Counted from the stretch's first letter, positions 35,767 through 48,880 are shown. The stretch: DNA of 64,000 bases from Warburgia ugandensis (GCA_035236585.1 CP141139.1:42169217-42233216), one strand, 5' to 3'. Notes: generated from the sequence alone by a model not told the origin. Program-made: numbers and translations.

Positions 35767-36419
35767 CAACCCCAAAAATCCTCCAAAAATCATCATAAAA
35801 TCCCTAGAAAATTCTCTTCACTCTCCTTAAAAAATTAGATGTAGTTCCCTCCCCAAAAACCCAAAATTTCCAAGAGATAGATCTCTTTTCGACTTGTTTT
35901 TCTTTTTAGATTGGAATAAGAGACCTAAAATCAATTAGGCACTCTGTTCCAGATCTACTTTGATCAATTTCACCATCCAAAACTTCCCAACATATCTATT
36001 CTACAAAACCCCCAAAGAAATTTCAAGATCCAACGGTTCAAACAATGGATATTTGCAAGAAAGGTGGATTTTAGGCCATATCTTCATCAACAAGGTATTT
36101 TTCTAAATTGGGCATATAACTGAGGTTTTCTCTCCAATCAGGTAAGTGGAAATCCTTTTCATAGATGTTTAGTACTATTTTATGTAATTTTTATTTTACT
36201 GTAATTAATTTTGGTAATAAAAAGGTAAAAATAAAGTAAACAACGGAACCCTTAATTATAGATGATAGAGTGATCAGATGAAAATTTTGACTATACGAAT
36301 TTATCCAGAAGGGTCCAAAACCCCTAGGGTAGAATTTTCATAAAAATCAGAGACGCTTTGGGCCCTTAATTGAAAGAGGATTGATTGGACGGTCCAGAAT
36401 GGATTGTCTGATCTCTGGA

Positions 36420-36680
36420 TCAGACGGCATCCAAGATGCACACATGATGCACTGTTGGAACCGCGCGTGGAGCATCATTCTAAGTGACACGACGGCGCTT
36501 CCGTCAAATCAACAAGCGAACGCGCCAGATGAAAACCAAGTTTGCAGGCGCGCAGACGACGGGCGTTCCGCTCGTCCCGTTCGCGTCCGTAGACGCCCCT
36601 CAAGAGCGCTTCATCATTTCCTCCCAGTGGACGCTCCCGAGGACCCACTTGGTTCATTCCGCCAGGTCGTTCCGCCCAAC
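36420..36680 (+). other. CpG-rich block inside the LTR
   Basis: About 260 bp of clearly GC- and CpG-rich DNA (words such as GGCGCTTCCGTC, GGCGCGCAGACGACGGGCG) within an otherwise AT-rich LTR. It is matched at about 44520-44770 in the other LTR. Three overlapping reading frames here (two plus, one minus) have no domain and are compositional. Confidence 0.75.
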
Positions 36681-39430
36681 TAATCTGGGCCATCCATTCC
36701 TTAGGCCCAGATCAAATCCAGGCCCTAGCAAGGACTGTGAACCTCCAGCTTCAATTTCGGAGTCATCTGAACTCTAAATTGAGATAAAAAAGAAGATATG
36801 GAAAGCTTAAAACCTCTATTTTCTAATGAAATGATAAAATAGACATGTTCTTCAGTAAAAACTTTTTGTATTAAAGAAATAAGTTTCCAATTACCTAGAT
36901 TTTCAAGATCTAAGATGATCAGATCTTAAAAACATGTTTTAATAATGATGTAGTATTGAAATAAAGTGAGATCTATGTTTTAATTGGATATATATGAGAT
37001 ATATTAAGGGATCTACCCTTTATGGTAGAAAAACCCTAAAAATACAAAGGGACCCACTTGATCAATGAGATCAAATGTGATCAGATCCTTGGGATGGAAA
37101 GAATAAATGTTTATATGATGAAATCCAAGGAAATCATGAATGGATTATGAAAAAAATAGATCAATATGATCTTTTGACCTTAATAGAGAAAATTCCCTAA
37201 GTACAACTAAAATCCTTAATCAAAGGAAAATATCTAAGATCAAATGGTTGGATCATAAGTAAAGGTTTCTAAAAATGTAAATGTAATTAGTTTCATTTTA
37301 TATTATTATGTTATAAAGCATGCTAGTATAACATTTAGAGTTTAGCATGATATGTGTTTCATTGTTATCATAAGGTGATAGATTTAATTTAAATACCTTG
37401 CCTCATTATCATTAAATGTTAAATTAGGTAGTTTTATGCTTTGAATTTATAATTGATTTATGGTTAAATGTTATTAGTAGATTTACTTGTTATGAGATAA
37501 AGAGCATAAAACATCAAAAATGTATTCTAATGAGAAAGTAGAGTTTCATGACACAAATAAGAATGGAGTACTTTGGACTTAATTAGTAAGGGCTATAGTT
37601 AGTAGGACAATATAAGGATTATCAAATCCTTGGCCCAAATTAGGAAAAGAATAATAAACCCCATGAATGACATTATAAATATTCATCGACTTAATTAAAA
37701 TCCTTTAGAAAGAATACTTAGGGTAAACATGCTTATAGGAACCTTATGAAAGGTTGAGCTATGGTCATTCTAGTGAATGATGAACATAGTGGTTAAGGGG
37801 GTTATCTAATAGAGCCTCGCTCTTCCCCTACCTTCTGTTGACATTTGTAAGGTCTAAATGCCTCCTTACATGAGGATTGAAGTAACCACTTTGTGTTCAC
37901 CCATTCAGATAGTAAGCCTTAGCCAATTGGAAATAAGAGTAGCAGTCTAGATTTAAGCTTGAATAAGCTACCTTCAACCAGCACATTAACTGGTTGAATA
38001 ATAATAATAAGAGCATAAAAGGTTAGTAAATTACCTAACCCTAATAAAAACAGTAAGTAAGATAAGGGTGATCAAACAAGATCCATTAGATCTTGGATGA
38101 TTAAGAACAATAAGGATAAGAACACTATATTGTACTTAGTATGCAGGTTTATTAGTATACTTGTTATAGTTCATTAGATTAGATAACCCAAACCCTTGAT
38201 CAAAGATGATTCAAGGAAGAGAACCAAGATCATCCTCCATAGGGATGATCCAAGAACTGAACTTAGATCAAAGAAGAACTAGATGATAGAAGATCTAGGA
38301 CCTTGATCTTTATGAACATGTGTAGATTGTCAATCAAAGGATCTATGAAAGATCAAGATCAAGGAGATGAACATACAAAGACTTAAAGATAGAAAAATAC
38401 TTAGATATGAATGATCTAAAGATCATTCTAAACATCAGATCTAGTGATCAATAGGATTGTTCATAATTTATATATTGACAATATGTATGGATGTACAGAT
38501 TACATACATCAGTCAGGATCATGGAAGATTGGGGAAAAGAGATCAATCCTTAAAGGTAGGAGGATTTGGTGAATGCATTTACATGAGATATACATGATTG
38601 TACTCATGATCTTATGTTGACAAGAGTAATGTTAATACTTGTATTAAATCTCTTGAAAACCTTATGATCCAACCAAACACATATAAGATAGTTAAGGACT
38701 AAACTATAAGTGAATAGGGAACTAAGAAATATTTCAGCCCTAAGTAAACAGACATATGGTCTGATATATATGAAATCTATTTTACATACAAGCTTGGAGG
38801 CTTGTGAGTTTGTTTTAATAGACATAAGCCTAGGGGAATGCTATTGCTAGAGGAGTTATGAGGGTTTGACCACCTGCTCCTTGAAATTTGATGATACAAT
38901 GATACCTTGCCCAATGAGAGGCTAAAAGTCAGGTGGTGGCAATTATGGGAAGGCCACCACTGTGAAAGTCTTGCCCCCCCATACGGGCAGTGACATAATA
39001 TTTTCCACCGTGGTATTGGTGGTGAATAGGGCAGTTATTCGAGCACGCTAGTACGGATCAGACTGTAGCATAGCAACCTTTCTCATTATTTTGCACTGCA
39101 TTTAAGAATAGGCATAGTGAAATGCCTTATGTTGTAGCATAATGAAATGCAAGGTGTATATTACCAATATTTCCCAAGAAGGAAAATTCCCAGTATAAGA
39201 TTAGCTGTAATACTCAATTCTCAAAATGAAGAGAATTGATCAGCATAGTTGGGAATGATATTTGACTTCTTTCACAAATTTAACTAGTTTACCCATGAAG
39301 GGTATGTATGTATATAGATATACATAGCTTACAAAGTAAAGAGTATGTTTAAGGATAATGAGATTATGAAGTATTCGAATTACATTGTCAATGTTATGTT
39401 TCTTGAATCCCCTACCATGCATTGCTTGCT

Positions 39431-39458
39431 GAGATATTGTAATTGTTGCAATATCTCA
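39431..39458 (+). other. LTR stem-loop
   Basis: Perfect inverted repeat GAGATATTG(TAATTGTTG)CAATATCTC, preceded by ccatgcattgcttgct. An identical copy is at 47521-47548. Confidence 0.75.
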
Positions 39459-39865
39459 GATACAGGGAAGGAGAGTTAGGAGCTGAGGACTATAAAAGAC
39501 TTGAAGAGAATAATCTTCAAGGTATACCCTTGAAGACATGCATTTTTCTTTGTTGAGAGTTTTATTGTATGGTGAGCTTGAGTGTTGGATTATGTAATTT
39601 GGACAAGTATTGTACTAGATTTGGCTGTATTGTGAACCATTGGATGAATCCTGGAGTTTAATAAAAGTATATTCCTTCAATGGAATTTTATTTTGTACAC
39701 AAATTGTACTTATGTTATGTATGAAGTGGTGACTTAGGTTTTCAAAACAAGTTCTAAAGAAAAGAATTTCCGTTGCTTTGTTTTGCAAAAAAATTTTACA
39801 CTTTAAGGGCCCTGGCTTTCAAAATACTTTACAAATCATGTTTCAAAAACTCAGGTCATCACAGT

Positions 39866-39877
39866 TGGTATCAGAGC
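39866..39877 (+). other. Primer binding site (tRNA-iMet)
   Basis: TGGTATCAGAGC, two bases after the 5' LTR. It is the exact plant initiator-tRNA-Met primer site. Confidence 0.93.
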
Positions 39878-42800
39878 GATTCATCCAGTCATAGTATAGT
39901 ACAAATATGTCCAAAAGAGAGATTATAATCCAAGTCTAGATTAAGATAAACATAGTTGTATAGAGGATTGATAGAAATTATGAACAGATGCCACCAAGGA
40001 GAGTCACAAGAGAGGCAACTCAAAATACTCCAATAGACAATATGGAAAGAGTAAACTCATTTGTGAAGAAAGAGTAACTCATTAGTGAAAGAGTTAAACT
40101 CATTAGTTAAGAATGAGTATAGAAAGAGTTAGTGTAATTAAGGAATAGTATAGTATAAGTAAATATTACTTAGTGAAAGGACTAGAAATACTACTTATCA
40201 AATAAGAATTCCAATAGAGAGAATAATAAGATATAGAAATCCATAGGGAAAACATTACAATAAATGTGAGGTATGATGTTAAGGTCTAACCTAAAGTCCT
40301 GAGTAAATATACAAAGTGCATTAATATGAGTATGTATATAACCATTATTAAGTGAAGTATGTATATAACCATTACTAAGTGAGGAAATGGAGATAAAGAG
40401 AAAAAAGTGATAAATTGGAAAATAAAATAAAATATAAAAAAAATTCCAACCTTATAGAAAAGGTGAAATGGAGATTTATGAGAAATAGGTGTTAAAGATG
40501 AAAACATTAGAAGTATTGTAAAATTTAAAGTTAACATTAAATATATAAAGAGATATAAATGTAGGAATTAGAATTGCTACATGTATAGTATTGTGAAAAT
40601 TTGTTAAATGAAATTAATCATCAAAATAGAGAGGATATGGCTTGAAAGAAATTTAAGGAGATAGGTGAGAAAGTTCAAGATTTGTAAATGAGAATAGTTA
40701 GTTTGAAATAAATATGAGTAAGGATTTAAGCAAGTATTCTTCTCCAAAATTAGTGAAGCAAAGGATTTAGTGGAGAAATGATAAAATTTTAGAACATGAG
40801 AAGATGATCTTTGATATTAGAATAAAATGAAAAGGAAAAAGAGAGTTAGATATGTTAAAGGGACAAAAATATGATCCCAAACTTTTTAAGAAAGACAATT
40901 AAACCATGAGAATATATGGTTGACAAAGAAATTATAGCACTATATATGGTACAACAATTATGAAATCACCAAGTTAGAAATTATAAAGGTATGACAAATC
41001 ATTGTGGAAATTAGCACTAGAGGATTTTCAAGGATTAAAGAATTATTGATATAATAACTTTGGTGCTATTGAAAATAATTTTGGGACTATCATAAAGAGA
41101 AGTACCTTTGGTATAAATGGTAAAATGGTCATGGAACATGAAAACAAAGAGAAATATTTATTAGGAAAATATAGTCATTGATTAAGTCATTGATTATCAT
41201 GGTCATGGAACATGAAAACAAAGAGAAATATTGATTAGGAAAATATAGTCATTGATTATCAAGAAGAGGAGTACATCTTATTGATCAAGGCAAATGAAGA
41301 GCTAAATATGAATAGAGATATTACTTCCAATTACATGATGGAGGTAGTGATATTGAAGGATTTAAAAAATATAGTAAGGGGAAATATATTTTTGAAAGAA
41401 AGGTGAAATAAAACATGAGAAATGAAAACAAATATTGGTTGTTAAATTTAAGTTTAAAGATGATTGTGAATGAGATATAAATCCAAATTGTTGGAGAAAT
41501 AAGTGGTTAGAAATTTTAAGATAGTTTGAAGATTTTCAATCTTACATGAGATTGAATGAGAAAATACCTATAATAGTCGAGGAAAATAACATCAAATTAT
41601 GTGAATGAGTTGAAAGAACAATTTTTTTAGGATATGGAGTGATTATAGCAATTTACATTATGAGAGTAACAAATTTCTTTGAGGAAAAGAAAAAGGAGAA
41701 ATCAATATAAGGATCCATAAATGATGTTGAGGAAATTAAGTATCCTTTTTCTCTATAAGGATGAGCATTTTCCAAGTTATTATTAATGGGGAATTGGAAA
41801 TGCAACATCAAAGTATATAATCGAAAACAAATTTTAAAGTTCTATGAGTTAGATAACAAATGTTCATGAATTTGAGGAGAATGAAATATATTGAATGAAG
41901 TGGTAATGATATATGGAAATAGATTTCAAGAAATCAAGAGCAGTCAGGGCATATATATAAAACACTTACAAAACTTGTCTTGTAAGTGTACATGTGATTA
42001 AAGAAAGCCAAGTTTAGGTTATATAAATTTTAAGGATAGCATGGAATTTGACCCAACAAAGGTGGAATATGAGATCAAAATATGAAATGACAATGACAAT
42101 TAGAGAAATATATCTCTTATTGATTTTATAACATAAGGACATTCTTTTAGTGAAGTTTTGCTATTGGTTACATAAATCCTAAATTTGTTGATAATAGATT
42201 GTTGAGAATTAAAGACTAGTTGATAAATTATGGTGTTTGTAAAGATTTGAGGAGGGATGATTACAAAGTCAATATGGACTCTTTTAATTGAAATTATCAA
42301 GAATATCACAAATAAAGAGTTAGTATGATATGATAAAGGCTATGAGGTACACTTGAAAGAAGCATGAGGAAATGCAAAATCTAGAAATTTTGAAGCCTAT
42401 GACATACAAATATATATATGAGAGGAAAAGAGATAAATATTATCATAGATTGTGAGAATGTTCTGAATATTGTTCTAATTATGAGAAAGAAATAACAAAA
42501 GAGGATCATGAATATATATGCAGGGTTAAATGACATTATCTTGGAAGGAAAAATGTAGAAAGTCAAGTATTATGAATAAAATGGCACTAAAAGAGTGTTA
42601 CAAAAATAATGGATGGGAATGAGGAAAGATTCATTATAAGGAAACTATTATTCAAAGACAGAATTTGACAAGAAGTTGTCAATAGAAGGAAATAGTAAAG
42701 AAGTATGAATTGTAGAGAAGAAATAAAGTATACACTTCCAAATAATGGAAGAATAAGAAAAGAGAAAATTACATCCAAAGATTGGAAGGTTGTTACAAAG

Positions 42801-43297
42801 AACAATAGTTGAAGCTATAGAATCTAATCAATATGTATTATAGGAAGTCTAAGGACTATACATAGTAGGAAAGCTATGTCCAAACTTTATATGTTGATAC
42901 ATAGTAGGAAAGCTATGTCAAAACTTTATATGTTGAAAAAGAATGAGGATGAGCAATAGAAGGTATAATGGAAAATTGTGAAGTATGGAAAGATTGGTGA
43001 AAATTACCAATCAAGTGAAATGGAAGGTTTTGAAACAAAAAGGGATAACTCAATAAGAGTTATTAATCAATTTTATTTTTTTTTGGAAATTCTAGCAAGA
43101 GCTAGCTTTAGTATATAGTGAATTATTAAGGTTAGTCATGGATGAGTATTTTAACCTTTGAGAAAAAGGTAGTATAGAAAAGGGACGAAAGGAAATATAA
43201 TTTCCATAAGTGGCAAGGCCACATGTGTAAGGCTATGAAAGAATTGTGAAAACTCCTAAGTGAGTTGTATTACAAATTTCAAGGACGAAATTATTGT

Positions 43298-43310
43298 AAG
43301 GGTGGAAGAT
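43298..43310 (+). other. Polypurine tract
   Basis: AAGGGTGGAAGAT lies immediately before the 3' LTR. It is preceded at about 43279 by TTTCAAGGACGAAATTATTG, a Ty3/gypsy 3' signature. Confidence 0.88.
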
Positions 43311-46300
43311 TGTAATAACCCCAATTTTTGTAATTGATTGAGAAAATCAATAAAGTTTGAGTTTCAGATATTTCGGGATGAAATATTAGGGTTATTTAAA
43401 ATATACTTTTATAAAAGTATAATCAAATCATAAGACATGTAAAATTGAAATTAAACTTAGCAAACCCTTCAAAATGACTGTAAGCACGACAAATTTTGAA
43501 TTCGGATGAGAAATCCTTAAGTTTCTTCATTTCTTGGACAAAAGGAGTAAAATAGTAATTTTACCCAAAAATCAAAATATAAAACATCAAAATTTAGAAT
43601 ATACTGAGAAATACAAATCCATCGCCACTAAGTACACTCAAATCCGAGATCATGGGAATAAAACCCAAAATTTTATGCATATATGGCAAAAAGGTCTTTT
43701 TACACCATGTGGGGCCCACAAGGGACCCAACAACCAATTTTATCAGCAGCCCACATGAATCATGGGTCAACAAACATCAGCTGGTCATGGGGAAGAAAAA
43801 TTAGGCATGGGAGGATTGAAGACTTTCATGCCATTTAATAATAAAAAAATAAAATATTATAATCATGGAAAAGGACCCAAAATGCCTATAAATACAACCC
43901 CAAAAATTCTCATTAAATCCCCATGAAATTCTCTTCACTCTCCTTATAAAATTAGATCTAGATCCCTCCCCCAAAACCCAAAATTTCCAAGAGATAGATC
44001 TCTTTTCAACTTGTTTTTCTTTTTAGATTGGAACAAGAGACTAAAATCAATTAAGCACTTTGTTCTTGATCTAATTTGATCAATTTCACTATCCAAAACT
44101 TCCCAACATATCTATTCTACAAAACCCCCAAAGAAATTTCAAGATCCAACAATTCAAACAACAGATATTTGCAAGAAAGGTGGATTTTAGGCCATATCTT
44201 CATTGACAAGGTATTTTTCTAAATTGGGCATATAACTGAGGTCTTCTCTCCAATCAGGTAAGTGGAAATCCTTTTCATAGATATTTGGTACTATTTTATG
44301 TAATTTTTATTTTACTGTAATTAATTTGGTAATAAAAAGGTAAAAATAAAGTAAACAACAGAACCCTTAATTATGGATGATAGAGTGCTCAGATAAAAAA
44401 TCTGACTACACCAATCGATCCAGAAGGGTCCAAAACCCCTAGGGTAGAATTTTCATAAAAATCAGAGACGTTTTGGGCCCTTAATTGAAAGAGGATTGAT
44501 TGGACGGTCCAGAATGGACTGTCCAATCTCCGGATCAGACGGCGCCCAAGACGCACATGTGACGCACTGTCAAAACAGCACTTGCGCTGAGCGTGGAGCA
44601 TCGTTCCAAGCGACACGATGGCGCGTTCGTCAAATCCACAAGCGGACGCGCCAGACGAAAACCAAGTTTGCGGGCGCGGGGACAACAGGCGTTCCGCTCG
44701 TCCCGTCCACGTCCGTAGACACCCCTCAAGAGCGCTTTGTCATTTCCTACCAACAGACACGACCGACTAATCTGGGCCATCCATTCCTTGGGCCCAGATC
44801 AAATCCAGGCCCTAGGAAGGACTGTGAACTTCCAGCTTCAATTCCGGAGTCATCTGAACTCCAAATTGAGATTGGAAAGAAGATATGGAAAGCTTGAAAC
44901 CTCTATTTTCTTATGAAATGATAAAATAGACATGTTCTTCATTAAAAACTTTCTGTATTAAAGAAATAAGTTTCCAATTACCTAGATTTTCAAGATTTGA
45001 GATAATCAGATCTTAAAAACATATTTTAATAATGATGTACTATTGAAATAAAGTGAGATCTATGGTTTAATTGGATATATATGAGATATATTAAGGGATC
45101 TACCCTTTATGGTAGAAAAACCCTAAAAATACAAAAGGACCCACTTGATCAATGAGATCAAGTGTGATCAAATCCTTGTGATGGAAAGAATAAATGTTTA
45201 TATGATGAAATCCAAGGAAATCATGAATGGATTATGACAAAAATAGATCAATATGATCTTTTGACCTTAATAGAGAAAATTCCCTAAGTACAACTAAAAT
45301 CCTTAATCAAAGGAAAATATCTAAGATCAAATGGTTGGATCATAAGTAAAGGTTTCTAAAAATGTAAATGTAATTAGTTTTATTTTATATTATTATATTA
45401 TAAAGCATGGTAGTATAACATTTAGAGTTTGGCATGATATGTGTTTCATTGTTATCATAAGGTGATAGATTTAATTTAAATATCATGCCTCATTATCATT
45501 AAATGTTAAATTAGGTAGTTTTATGCTTTGAATTTATAATTGATTTATGGTTAAATGTTATTAGTAGATTTACTTGTTATGAGATAAAGAGCATAAAACA
45601 TCAAAAATGTATTCTAATGAGAAAGTAGAGTTTCATGACACAAATAAGAATGGAGTACTTTGGACTTAATTAGTAACGGCTATAGTTAGTAGGACAATAT
45701 AAGGATTATCAAATCCTTGGCCCAAATTAGGAAAAGAATAATAAACCCCACGAATGACATTATAAATATTCATGGACTTAATTAAAATCCATTAGAAAGA
45801 GTACTTAGGGTAAACATGCTTATAGGAACCTTATGAAAGGTTGAGCTATGGTCATTCTAGTGAATGATGAACATAGTGGTTAAGGGGGTTATCTAATAGA
45901 CCCTCGCTCTTCCCCTACCTTTTGTTGACGTTTGTAAGGTCTAAACGCCTCCTTACATGAGGATTGAAGTAACCACTTTGTGTTCACGCATTCAACTAGT
46001 AAGCCTTAGCCAATTGGAAATAAGAGGAGCAGTCTAGATTTAGGCTTGAATAAGCTACCTTCAACCAACACATTAACTAGTTGAATAATAATAATAAGAG
46101 CATAAAAGGTTAGTAAATTACCTAACCCTAATAAAAACAATAAGTAAGATAAGGATGATCGAACAAGATCCATTAGATCTTGGATGATTAAGAACAATAA
46201 GGATAAGAACACTATATTGTACTTAGTATGCAGGTTTATTAGTATACTTGTTATAGTTCATTAGATTAGATAACCCAAACCCTTGATCAAAGATGATTCA

Positions 46301-47576
46301 AGGAAGAGAACCAAGATCATCCTCCATAGGGATGATCTAAGAACTGAACTTAGATAAAAGAAGAATTAGATGATAGAAGATCTAGGACCTTGATCTTTAT
46401 GAACATGTGTAGATTGTCAATCAAAGGATCTATGAAAGATCAAGATCAAGGAGATGAACATACAAAGACTTAGAAATAGAAAAATACTTAGATATGAATG
46501 ATCTAAAGATCATTCTAAACATCAGATCTAGTGATCAATAGGATTGTTCATAATTTATATATTGACAATATGTATAGATGTATAGATTACATACATCAGT
46601 CAGGATCATGGAAGATTGGGGAAAAGAGATCAATCCTTAAAGGTAGGAGGATTTGGTGAATGCATTTACATGAGATATACATGATTGTACTCATGATCTT
46701 ATGTTGACAAGAGTAATGTTAATACTTGTATTAAATCTCTTGAAAACCTTATGATCCAACCAAACACATATAAGATGGTTAAGGACTAAACTATAAGTGA
46801 ATAGGGAACTAGGAAATATTTCAGCCCTAAGTAAACAGACATATGGTCTGATATATATGAAATCTATTTTACATACAAGCTTGGAGGCTTGTGAGTTTGT
46901 TTTAATAGGCATAAGCCTAGGGGAATGCTATTGCTAGAGGAGTTATGAGGGTTTGGCCACCTGCTCCTTGAAATTTGATGATACAATGATACCTTGCCCA
47001 ATGAGAGGCTAAAAGTCAGGTGGTGGCAATTATGGGAAGGCCACCACTGTGAAAGTCTTGCCCCCCATACGGGCAGTAACATAATATTTTCCACCGTAGT
47101 ATTAGTGGTGAACAGGGCAGTTATCCGAGCGAGCTAGTGCGGATCAGACTGCAGCATAACAACCTTTCTCATTATTTTGCACTGCATTTGAGAATAGGCA
47201 TAGTGAAATGCCTTATGTTGTAGCATAATGAAATACTAGGCAATTGTATATTACCAATATTTCCCAAGAAGGAAAATTCCCAGTATAAGATTAGCTGTAA
47301 TACTCAATTATCAAAATGAAGAGAATTGATCAACATAGTTGAGAATGATATTTGACTTCTTTCACAAATTTAACTGGTTTACCCATGAAGGGTATGTATG
47401 TATATAGATATACATAGCTTACAAAGTAAAGAGTATGTTTAAGGATAATGAGATTATGAAGTATTCGAATTACATTATCAATGTTATGTTTCTTGAATCC
47501 CCTACCATGCATTGCTTGCTGAGATATTGTAATTGTTGCAATATCTCAGATACAGGGAAGGAGAGTTAGGAGCTGA
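43311..47576 (+). repeat. 3' LTR of LARD family 1 (incomplete)
   Basis: Matches 35171 onward closely, including TATA box (43887-43894), CpG-rich block (44520-44770), central block (about 45825-46040) and stem-loop (47521-47548). Homology stops at 47576, where CACTA coding text resumes. The expected LTR terminus is therefore absent and no target duplication can be checked. Confidence 0.92.
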
Positions 47577-47690
47577 AAAACGTCGAAACTGTTGGGTAGG
47601 CAGTTGCATATCGCTTTACTTGGCCTGAGGCACTTGTTATTCATATAGATTCTATATTATATATCTTTTCATACTACCTTTCTCAATAAT
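47577..47690 (+). pseudogene. CACTA second ORF, continuation after the LARD
   Basis: The stretch reads VETVG, a stop codon, then AVAYRFTWPEALVIHID. This matches the end of the Transposase_24-type region seen in CACTA second ORFs (form TVG.AVG..VAWP..LV). It follows the block ending NANTNLP at the left edge of the LARD with very little host sequence missing. The in-frame stop shows the gene is dead. Confidence 0.7.
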
Positions 47691-48281
47691 AATTTTTAGC
47701 TAGAAACCTCAATTAATAATTTATTAATTGTATATAAGGTTAATTAGTAGTAGAAAGTGCCATCAAGGTCGCCTAACACTACACCATGAGCTAGTGTTGT
47801 ACCAAGTGTTGTACTAATAGAACATGTATTAGATCTATATTTATTTTTTCATCACAAAATAGAATGTCCTCATTGATTAATGTTAAATAACTAGAAATCT
47901 CTACAACTTGTACAACAACCATCTAAGGTTCATGTGGAATTCTACCTAACACGCGTTGATTTGTAAGGTCACTCTATAAACTCATCAACAAAAATAGGGC
48001 AATCAACCCTGTGCATATCAAGGAGGGAGTGCTTACTGATGTCGTTACAGAAGTGCCACTTATGGAGAAGGACCTATTACTAGTTTACTAATGTGCCACC
48101 TAAGTTAAATATGTTGTATTGTAGATTATTGTGCTTTCTAAGTGGGTAAACAAAAAGAGTTACTCCAAAGCAATTCTTAACAAAATACAAAGTGAATGGG
48201 TTGTGTATGTAATGAGTTTCAATTAGAAATCCTTAGAGTAACTACATGAATGTGAATTACAATATCCATAATAATGTATTC
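47691..48281. other. Probable CACTA downstream sequence, not resolved
   Basis: A short readable stretch at about 48000-48090 (NPVHIKEGVLTDVVTEVPL) could be later coding sequence of the same CACTA gene, but I cannot assign it. The rest shows nothing recognisable. Confidence 0.35.
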
Positions 48282-48880
48282 TTTTCATTGATATGCTTGT
48301 GTTCTTCTAGTTTTCATTATTTTCATTGAAGCATATATATTTTATGGGATGAATGAGGGGAACATGGAGTGTGGAAGTAAATGGGTATATGTGTATGGAC
48401 TTATAAATGAAGTGAATGTGGATGTTGCATTTTCATTGTATGCATGTGTTCTTCTAGTTTTCATTATTTTCATTGAAGTATGTACATTTTATAAGATGAA
48501 TGAGGGGAACTTAGAATGTGGAAGTAAATGGGCTTGTGTATATGGACTTCTAAATGAAGTGAATGTGGATGCTACATTTTCATTGATATGCATGTATTCT
48601 TCTAGTTTTTATTATTTTCATTGAAGTATATATATTTTATGGGATGAATGAGGGGAGCTTGGAGTGTGAAAGTAAATGGGTACATGTGTATGGACTTATA
48701 AATGAAGTGAATGTGGTAGTTGCGTTTTCATTGATATGCATGTGTTCTTCTAGTTTTCATTATTTTCATTGAAGTATATATATATATATCATGGGATGAT
48801 GAATGAGGGGAAATTGGAGTGTGAAAGTAAATGGGTATGTGTGTATGGACATGCAAATGGAGTGAATGTGGAGGTTGCAA
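48282..48880 (+). repeat. Tandem repeat, four units of about 147 bp
   Basis: Units start near 48282, 48430, 48577 and 48725, each with ttttcattg(a)tatgc, then cttctagtttt(c)attatttt, a gatgaatgagggga word and aatgaagtgaatgtgg. The middle units are 147-148 bp. A plus-strand reading frame (48349-48624) passes through two units because 147 is divisible by three. It resembles no known protein. Confidence 0.88.

Larger units (their letters stand above)
35171..39863 (+). repeat. 5' LTR of LARD family 1
   Basis: Starts TGTAATAACCCC and ends GGTCATCACA. It contains a TATA box at 35759, a CpG-rich block at about 36420-36680, a conserved central block near 37735-37950 and a stem-loop at 39431-39458. 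Confidence 0.93.
39864..43310 (+). other. Internal region of LARD family 1
   Basis: AT-rich, largely non-coding. A Gag-type start MPPRRVTREATQNTPIDNME begins at 39988 and fades quickly. Two short local duplications are visible: about 70 bp repeated around 41130-41250, and about 40 bp repeated around 42860-42940. I looked for the reverse-transcriptase YxDD block and integrase zinc-binding pattern on both strands and saw neither. Confidence 0.75.
35171..47576 (+). mobile_element. LARD-like non-autonomous Ty3/gypsy element, family 1 (fossil)
   Basis: 5' LTR 35171-39863 (4.69 kb), internal region 39864-43310 (3.45 kb), 3' LTR 43311-47576 (4.27 kb, incomplete at its end). It has a perfect tRNA-iMet primer site after the 5' LTR and a purine tract before the 3' LTR. 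The internal region has no reverse transcriptase, integrase or protease that I can recognise. It has only a short Gag-like start at 39988 and the TTTCAAGGACGAAATTATTG signature near 43279. A very long LTR with a roughly 3.5-kb non-coding interior is the LARD plan. The LTRs differ by about 5% in the first 400 bp, so the insertion is younger than the one at 10450. It sits inside the CACTA second ORF, which resumes at 47577. Confidence 0.9.

Noticed and set aside
36381-36777. Overlapping reading frames of about 100 codons, repeated at 44389-44897
   Set aside because: They fall in the CpG-rich LTR block. High GC removes stop codons by chance, and there are frames on both strands.
39864-43310. Possible hidden pol gene in LARD family 1
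   Set aside because: No catalytic Y/F-x-D-D block, integrase zinc-binding pattern or RNase H motif was seen on either strand.
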